Below are positions 59,902 to 64,000 of a stretch of 64,000 nucleotides of DNA, piece by piece. Position 1 is the first letter of the stretch, and every line of letters starts with the position of its first letter. Under the pieces are notes generated by a model, which saw only the letters and a list, made by a program, of their open reading frames with translations, ran no database searches and had not been told where the DNA came from. The stretch spans positions 282,348-346,347 of the forward strand of contig CASFDV010000003.1 of NCBI GenBank assembly GCA_949293555.1, in the 5' to 3' direction. The position numbers were made by a program, and so were the translations under genes. The stretch comes from an uncultured Bacillota bacterium (GTDB lineage: Bacteria > Bacillota_I > Bacilli_A > RFN20 > CAG-826).

Positions 59902-60693
59902 ATGAAAGACTCCCTTGGCAATCTGCCGTTCGGCTTCAGCGTCACCCAGGTGGCGAACCACTTCCCCCAGCCTCACGGAGGCCTCCTCCCGCCCAGCATG
60001 TTCGAGAAGACGTTCTGGGCCGACACGGAGGATCTCGCCCCGAAGGAGAACATCCATCCCTCGATCGTCGGGACGACAGTCGACTACCTTTCCCGCATGA
60101 TGACGGGCACTCCGAAGGAAGAGGCTTTCGCCATCGCCCTGAGAGGAGCGGAGATCGCCGGAAAGAAGGAGCCTGCCTCAAGCCTTCTCGAAGGCATAAA
60201 CGGCCTCGATGAGGAATCCGTCAGGAAGGCGGCGAGGCTCGCGCGCTACGACTCCGTCGTCCGCGTGGGGCTTCCCGTCTGGCTGTCCAGCAGCGCCGAC
60301 GGCGGCCCTGATCCGGACGAAGCAACCGTCCGGAACATCCAGAGGATGGTGCGGCGCGCAGGCCTCATGCTCGACATGGAAGGCGGGAAGAGGCTGGACC
60401 ATCTGACATTCGAAGGCGGCTACACCAGCCTCGTCGCCACCGGGGACGGCGACTTCATGACGAAAGATGGCATATGGGACCTCAAGACGACCAAGAGCCC
60501 GATCACCGCGAAGCACACCCTCCAGCTTCTCATGTACTGGAGGATGGGGCTCCACAGCGTCCACCCGGAATACCAGGACGTGAGGAAGCTGGGCTTCATG
60601 AATCCGAGGAGGAATCTCGTAGAGACTCTGGACGTACGCTTGATCCCGGAAGACGTGATCCAATTCGTAGAGAAGGAAGTGATCGGCTACTAG
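59902..60693 (+). CDS. PD-(D/E)XK (RecB-like) nuclease domain protein
   Basis: The 263-aa protein has the RecB-type nuclease core near its C-terminus: Asp184 in GDGDFMTKDG, the DLK motif (Asp193-Leu-Lys195) in IWDLKTTK, and Gln208/Tyr212 in LQLLMYW. The N-terminal 170 residues are unfamiliar (starting KDSLGNLPFGFSVTQVANHF). I start at ATG 59902, with AAGGAG and AAAGGAAACC upstream. It stands alone between the AT-rich island and a hairpin. Lone RecB-like nucleases are common in mobile elements and defence loci; the biological role is unknown. Confidence 0.75.
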   Translation: MKDSLGNLPFGFSVTQVANHFPQPHGGLLPPSMFEKTFWADTEDLAPKENIHPSIVGTTVDYLSRMMTGTPKEEAFAIALRGAEIAGKKEPASSLLEGINGLDEESVRKAARLARYDSVVRVGLPVWLSSSADGGPDPDEATVRNIQRMVRRAGLMLDMEGGKRLDHLTFEGGYTSLVATGDGDFMTKDGIWDLKTTKSPITAKHTLQLLMYWRMGLHSVHPEYQDVRKLGFMNPRRNLVETLDVRLIPEDVIQFVEKEVIGY

Positions 60694-60725
60694 GACGCAG
60701 GAGGGGGCGCGCCGCGTCCCCTTCT
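60693..60725 (+). terminator. Weak terminator after the nuclease gene
   Basis: GGACGC (60693-60698) and GCGTCC (60714-60719) can pair, followed by CCTTCTT. The T tract is poor. Confidence 0.4.
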
Positions 60726-60852
60726 TGGAAAAGCATGCATATCCCACCCCAAAATCCGGAAAACACTATATTTCCTACTCCTTTCTTCATTGTTTGACGC
60801 GCTTGTTCCCTGCGGATTTGAAAAAGCCCGCCGTTTTTGGCGCGCAGAGGGC

Positions 60853-60942
60853 CTAGTCAACCCTGTCCCAGGACATGAAGCTGATCCTGGCGTCCTTCGG
60901 GTATTTCGCCCGGAAGAGCTTTTCGGCTTCGGATAGGGACAT
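60853..60942 (-). CDS. Very small ORF or gene remnant
   Basis: A 29-aa frame (MSLSEAEKLFRAKYPKDARI, then SFMSWDRVD) begins at ATG 60940-60942. Its composition is protein-like, unlike the shadow frames nearby. It follows the 67-aa gene in another frame, so it could be the detached end of a formerly longer product. Confidence 0.3.
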   Translation of the reverse strand: MSLSEAEKLFRAKYPKDARISFMSWDRVD

Positions 60943-60965
60943 CGCGGACAGGATGTCCCCATTCT

Positions 60966-61169
60966 CTAGCGATCCTCTCGCTCCGCGCGCTCCTCCCTCT
61001 GGCGTTCCTTCACGTAGGCGATGTGCTCGGCCCTGGAGACGGGAGGATGTTCCTGGAAGCCCAGGAAGAGGCGCTTGAGCTCTTCGACCGCCTCCAAGGG
61101 GAGGCGCTCGGGACAGCCGCGCATCTTCTCCATCGCCTCCCTCGGGGTATAGCAGCTTTCCTCATGCAC
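60966..61169 (-). CDS. Small charged protein, third gene of the helicase operon
   Basis: The 67-aa protein is highly charged and helical (MHEESCYTPREAMEKMRGCP, then a long EHIAYVKERQREERAERED helix). The ATG overlaps the stop of the NERD gene by 8 nt, so it is probably co-translated. No family is recognised. Confidence 0.5.
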   Translation of the reverse strand: MHEESCYTPREAMEKMRGCPERLPLEAVEELKRLFLGFQEHPPVSRAEHIAYVKERQREERAEREDR

Positions 61170-61668
61170 CCCCGGAGATGTCCCCCTTGAGGAAGATGAC
61201 CATCGGGATGGCCTTGATGAGGCGCGGGGACAGGCTTGTCCTCGTCCGGACGAGCCCGAGGACGTGCCTCAGGTGCCCTTGGTTCTGCAAAACCGGATTA
61301 TAAAGCGCACGGGAACGTCCGCTTGGGTAGAGGACGGTCCAATGGTTCTCCTCCGTGCTTCCGCGGACGATGCCGTTCCAGGACTTGGTTTCGATGACGA
61401 AGATGCCCTTCCTTGAGATCGCGAGGACGTCGATCTCGGACGTACGACGTTCCTCGTGGAACCCGGGAAGGATGAGGTTATTGAGGACGAGCCGCTCCGG
61501 GCAGTCGGAAAGGGCCCGCTCGAGGAGTCTTCCGACTTGCTCCTCGTCCTGTCCTGGGGCCTCTTCCCCGCTCCCGGAAGCGCCTTTCCTCGACGAGGAT
61601 AGGAGGAAGAGGAAGAATCCCAGGAGAAGGAACGCCCCGATGATTCCCAGGGCGATCGCGGCCGTCAT
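61162..61668 (-). CDS. NERD-domain membrane-anchored protein
   Basis: The 168-aa protein has one N-terminal membrane helix (IALGIIGAFLLLGFFLFLL) and a NERD (nuclease-related) domain. The domain contains LNNLILPG, TSEIDVLAI, GIFVIETKSWNG, the conserved ETK/SEID core of a PD-(D/E)XK-like fold, and HLRHVLGL. It ends soon after MVIFLKGDISGG, so the distal part is short. The ATG overlaps the helicase stop (ATGA). Pairing of a membrane NERD protein with a helicase-nuclease suggests a shared role on incoming or damaged DNA; this is inference. Confidence 0.75.
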   Translation of the reverse strand: MTAAIALGIIGAFLLLGFFLFLLSSSRKGASGSGEEAPGQDEEQVGRLLERALSDCPERLVLNNLILPGFHEERRTSEIDVLAISRKGIFVIETKSWNGIVRGSTEENHWTVLYPSGRSRALYNPVLQNQGHLRHVLGLVRTRTSLSPRLIKAIPMVIFLKGDISGGA

Positions 61669-63440
61669 CGCAGCGTTCCCGGGAGAAGGAGGCTTCTTAG
61701 GAACTCCCTTACCTCCTCGTCCAGGGCGAAGACGTAGGTCCCGCGGATCCCCCTCGTGAGGAGGACCTCGTAGGCGTGGACGACGTTCCGGAGGGCGGTC
61801 TCCTTGTCCTCGGAAAGGGCCTTCGACTTCCGGTCGACCCTTCCGAGGTCGATATAGAGGCATCCTCTCTCGCGGTCATAGCGCACCTCGTCCCCGAGCA
61901 CCACCCCGGCGTAGTTGAGGTCGTAGCCCTGCGCGGTGTCCAGGCACCCGACGAGGCCGATGTTCCTGTCGTCGGTGATGAACTTCGAGTCGGAGAACTC
62001 CTTGTTCCAGCTGTAGGGCTTCCCCTGGATGAGGAAGTCGTAGTCCCTCCCCGACTTCTTCCCCTGGCGGTCCCGCACCTCCCTCCTCCACGGGAAGGAC
62101 TTGCACTTCCCCGCGAGGATCCGGCATAGGCCTTCGCATTCCTGGTTCCTTTTCTTGATTTCCTCGAACATCTCCGCGAAGTCGCCGAACACCCGGAAGT
62201 CGTAGGCGTTCCCCTCCGGAAGCATGGGGAAGCGCGAAGGATTCTCCCCGAAGAGAGCCTTCACGAAGCCGATGTAGCGGTCCCCTCCCTTCACCCGGAG
62301 CTGGGTCCCGAGATAGAAGGAGAGGGATCCCTCCTCCCGCGCGATCCCCTGGAAGTCCTCCTTCCGGACGTCGCATTCCTTGACGGACTGGCCTTCGTCA
62401 TAGAAGAGGACGAGGAGGCTCCCCGCCTTCCTCCGGAGCCAGTCGAGCTCGGTCGCGTTCCTTCCCGGGCCCTCGCCCTTCCTCACCTGGAAGCCCGCGC
62501 GGAGGCTCGCCTGGTCGTGGGTGCCGAAGTTATTGAGGCTCTCCCTCCTCCGGAGGCGGTGGGCCTCGTCCACGACGAGGACGTCCCAGTCATGGTAGGT
62601 GGCCTCGCTCGGGCCGATGACGGGGATCTTCCGGAGCCCGGGGACCCCGCGGAACACCTCCTTCATCGTCTTCCGGAAGGATCCGACCGGCTCGACGAGG
62701 GCGATCCTTGGCTTCCCCTTCCTCTTGACGGACTCGAGGAGGTGGACCTTCCGCGAGAAGCCGTCCTCGTCCTCCTCGAGGTCGGCCGTGTCGTAGTCCC
62801 CCTCGAGGATTCCCTCGAGGAGGCGGAGGAAATAGGTCGCGACGAGGGTCTTCCCCGTCCCCGCGCCTCCGTGGACGAGGACTTCCTTCCTCTCCCCCTC
62901 TCCTAGGCCCGCGTAGACTTCAAGAAGGCTCTCGGAGAGCTCGTACTGGTCCCTGGTGAGCCTCTTGTAGGGCGAGTATTTGAAGATCTCGGAGTTCCTG
63001 ATGTCGAAGAGGGAGCGCTTCGCGAGCCCCCTTCTCCGGAGCTTCTCCCACAGTTCCTCGAAAAGGTCCTGGTAGCGGAGCCGCTGGTAGTAGTCGTGGT
63101 AGCGGCTTTGCCCGGCGTTCATGTTCTGGAGGGAGAAAAGCCCGTCCGCGTGCATGTGCTCGATGAGGAGGCTCTCGAGGTCGAGGATCGCGGACTTGTT
63201 GAAGGAGCCCGAGGTCATGAGGGAGACGCGCGTCAGCTTCCTTCGCTCCGGGTTCTGGAGGTGCTGCCTCATCCTCGAGGAGGCGTCCTGCGTCTCCCCG
63301 ACGTAGCACTCCCCCTTCCCCGTGAGGATGTACACGATCGGCCAGTCCCGCCCGCGGGGCTCATGGGAAAGCCGCTCCGCCTCCTCGAGGGTGAAGGGGC
63401 GGTCCTCGATCTGGATGGAGAAGGCCTCGCTCCGGGGCAT
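61665..63440 (-). CDS. GIY-YIG nuclease fused to DUF2075-type helicase
   Basis: Residues 30-110 form a GIY-YIG-like nuclease (IVYILTGKGECYVGETQDA; likely catalytic Glu 89 in ILDLESLLIEHM). From about 150 onward is a DUF2075 superfamily-1-like helicase with Walker A GGAGTGKT (191-198), VVDEAHR (289-295), the later FYDEGQSVK, FYLGTQLRVKGG, and the final LTRGIRGTYVFALDEEV. Length 591 aa. A TAGAAT box ends 6 nt before the ATG with no ribosome site. It is the first gene of an operon with the NERD protein and the 67-aa protein. The nuclease-plus-helicase fusion next to NERD and toxin genes suggests genome defence, not shown experimentally here. Confidence 0.82.
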   Translation of the reverse strand: MPRSEAFSIQIEDRPFTLEEAERLSHEPRGRDWPIVYILTGKGECYVGETQDASSRMRQHLQNPERRKLTRVSLMTSGSFNKSAILDLESLLIEHMHADGLFSLQNMNAGQSRYHDYYQRLRYQDLFEELWEKLRRRGLAKRSLFDIRNSEIFKYSPYKRLTRDQYELSESLLEVYAGLGEGERKEVLVHGGAGTGKTLVATYFLRLLEGILEGDYDTADLEEDEDGFSRKVHLLESVKRKGKPRIALVEPVGSFRKTMKEVFRGVPGLRKIPVIGPSEATYHDWDVLVVDEAHRLRRRESLNNFGTHDQASLRAGFQVRKGEGPGRNATELDWLRRKAGSLLVLFYDEGQSVKECDVRKEDFQGIAREEGSLSFYLGTQLRVKGGDRYIGFVKALFGENPSRFPMLPEGNAYDFRVFGDFAEMFEEIKKRNQECEGLCRILAGKCKSFPWRREVRDRQGKKSGRDYDFLIQGKPYSWNKEFSDSKFITDDRNIGLVGCLDTAQGYDLNYAGVVLGDEVRYDRERGCLYIDLGRVDRKSKALSEDKETALRNVVHAYEVLLTRGIRGTYVFALDEEVREFLRSLLLPGTLR

Positions 63441-63446
63441 GGGTAG

Positions 63447-63452
63447 ATTCTA
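63447..63452 (-). promoter_or_regulatory. Leaderless -10 box of the helicase operon
   Basis: TAGAAT on the minus strand ends 6 nt before ATG 63438-63440. The phased hexamer array starts about 70 bp further upstream. Confidence 0.55.
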
Positions 63453-63520
63453 AGTCCCCGGGAATCGGGTGGCTACTGGAGGGGACGGACGGGGTTCCGG
63501 AGGACTGGGGGATCATGGTT

Positions 63521-63696
63521 ACTTCTAAGGTGACTTCTACGCAAACTTCTATGGTCATTTCTGCGTTAACTTCTCTGATCGTAGAAGTAGGTTTTTGAAA
63601 ATCTCAGCATGTGAAGATTTTCTAATTTACATTGCATGATGTCTTTACGCTTACTTCTGCGATTGGAGAAGTTTGCTTAGATGTAAGCCTAGAAGT
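63521..63696. repeat. 12-bp phased ACTTCT/AGAAGT hexamer array
   Basis: ACTTCT occurs at 63521, 63533, 63545, 63557 (as ATTTCT) and 63569, exactly every 12 bp. The reverse-complement hexamer AGAAGT occurs at 63583. After an AT-rich core there is ACTTCT at 63653, then AGAAGT at 63667, 63679 (as AGATGT) and 63691, again exactly every 12 bp. Two sets of opposite orientation thus flank a core of about 65 bp upstream of the helicase operon. This looks like an iteron or multi-site operator. No gene lies in 63441-63834. Confidence 0.75.
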
Positions 63697-63746
63697 TAAG
63701 GCCACGCTTTCAGCGCCTGCTTGCTTATTTTTACTTGCCCGCCTGG

Positions 63747-63785
63747 ATGCTCACTTCGGAGCGATGAGTATGTAGAAATGAGCAT
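63747..63785. repeat. Inverted repeat upstream of the phased array
   Basis: ATGCTCACTTC (63747-63757) and GAAATGAGCAT (63775-63785) are complementary in 10 of 11 positions around a 17-nt loop. It could be an operator or the terminator stem of the gene at the window edge. Confidence 0.4.
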
Positions 63786-63834
63786 GTAAAAGGCATCCCT
63801 CCGCCTGCCAGCGCCCTATCCCCCGGTAGACATC

Positions 63835-64000
63835 TCATGCCTTGAAGTACCTTTGCCTAGGACTCCGGGGGGATCCGGGATCCGTCATGGAGATGAGCCC
63901 GGCCTCCAAGGCAGGCCTGAGGTAGTTCTTGAGGAAGGTCGCGCGCGACTTCAGCCCGAGCTTATCCATGAGCTCGGAAGCGGACATCGGGAAAGCCTCC
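63835..64000 (-). CDS. C-terminal winged-helix fragment (runs off the window)
   Basis: The last 54 codons and stop (TGA at 63835-63837) of a gene entering from the right edge. The visible residues include SASELMDKLGLKSRATFLKN, then YLRPALEAGLISMTDP and QRYFKA. This is the winged-helix end commonly found on AlbA_2 ATP-binding proteins, Fic proteins and related regulators. Which of these it is cannot be seen. It lies on the same strand as the helicase operon, upstream of the hexamer array. Confidence 0.6.
   Translation of the reverse strand, partial: EAFPMSASELMDKLGLKSRATFLKNYLRPALEAGLISMTDPGSPRSPRQRYFKA

Noticed and set aside
63521..63696. CRISPR array
   Set aside because: The repeat unit is a hexamer with a 6-bp spacer; there are no 25-40 bp repeats, no unique spacers of constant length and no cas genes.
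1..64000. tRNA or rRNA genes
   Set aside because: I looked for TTC-loop and acceptor-end patterns and saw none I could support by eye; a covariance search would be decisive.
1..64000. Mycoplasma-type genetic code (UGA as Trp)
   Set aside because: Many clear genes end at TGA in exact overlap with the next start codon, and Trp positions use TGG, so the standard bacterial code applies.

Overview
This 64 kb window comes from a GC-rich bacterial chromosome that looks like a Firmicutes relative of the Erysipelotrichia/Mollicutes side. The evidence is the order pheS-pheT-yceD, mraZ-rsmH-ftsL-ftsA-ftsZ, ileS-lspA-rluD, two T-box leaders, RNase HIII, MutS2, and abundant lipoproteins with Gly/Ser/Glu linkers. 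UGA is used as a stop throughout, so this is not the Mycoplasma code. The lineage assignment is inference from gene content and order.

Positions 1-24,730 are mostly housekeeping. They hold an overlapping pair of MacB-like ABC ATPase-permease fusions, a mutS2-uvrC repair operon divergent from rnhC, the ileS-lspA-rluD operon, a shortened division cluster without mur genes, and pheST-yceD. A trmH/ygjP pair follows. Positions 24,799-31,526 hold a lipoprotein, a TudS-like protein with a long repetitive basic tail, an ECF S-component, an orphan sugar-ABC ATPase (MsmK type) and a GH13 glucosidase with a PucR-type regulator.

Positions 32,296-50,577 (minus strand) form one closely spaced 12-gene fructan operon. 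Its order is sugar-binding lipoprotein, two permeases, three GH32 enzymes, two carbohydrate-binding surface proteins, a LacI regulator, a PfkB-type sugar kinase, a membrane protein and a large ABC ATPase. Its promoter carries two LacI-type operators, and a similar site lies at the orphan msmK promoter, so one regulator may link both.

Positions 51,327-64,000 are an accessory region: a DUF3825 protein, a heterodimeric ABC exporter, a DUF4143-type ATPase with altered active-site motifs, a tripartite hipB-hipS-hipT module, a PD-(D/E)XK nuclease-like protein beside an AT-rich island, and an operon of a GIY-YIG/DUF2075 helicase, a NERD protein and small ORFs. Upstream of this last operon is a strictly 12-bp-spaced array of ACTTCT/AGAAGT hexamers. 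This end of the window is the best candidate for an undescribed defence-type system.

Three patterns cut across the window. First, at least eight transcription units have a TATAAT-like box only 6-7 nt before the start codon and no Shine-Dalgarno, which suggests leaderless mRNAs. Second, a roughly 60-bp structured repeat occurs three times with covarying closing stems; two copies follow paralogous small basic-protein genes (one frameshifted) and the third abuts an ISL3-like deletion derivative with an 8-bp target duplication. Third, stop-start overlaps (ATGA, GTGA, TGATG) are pervasive.
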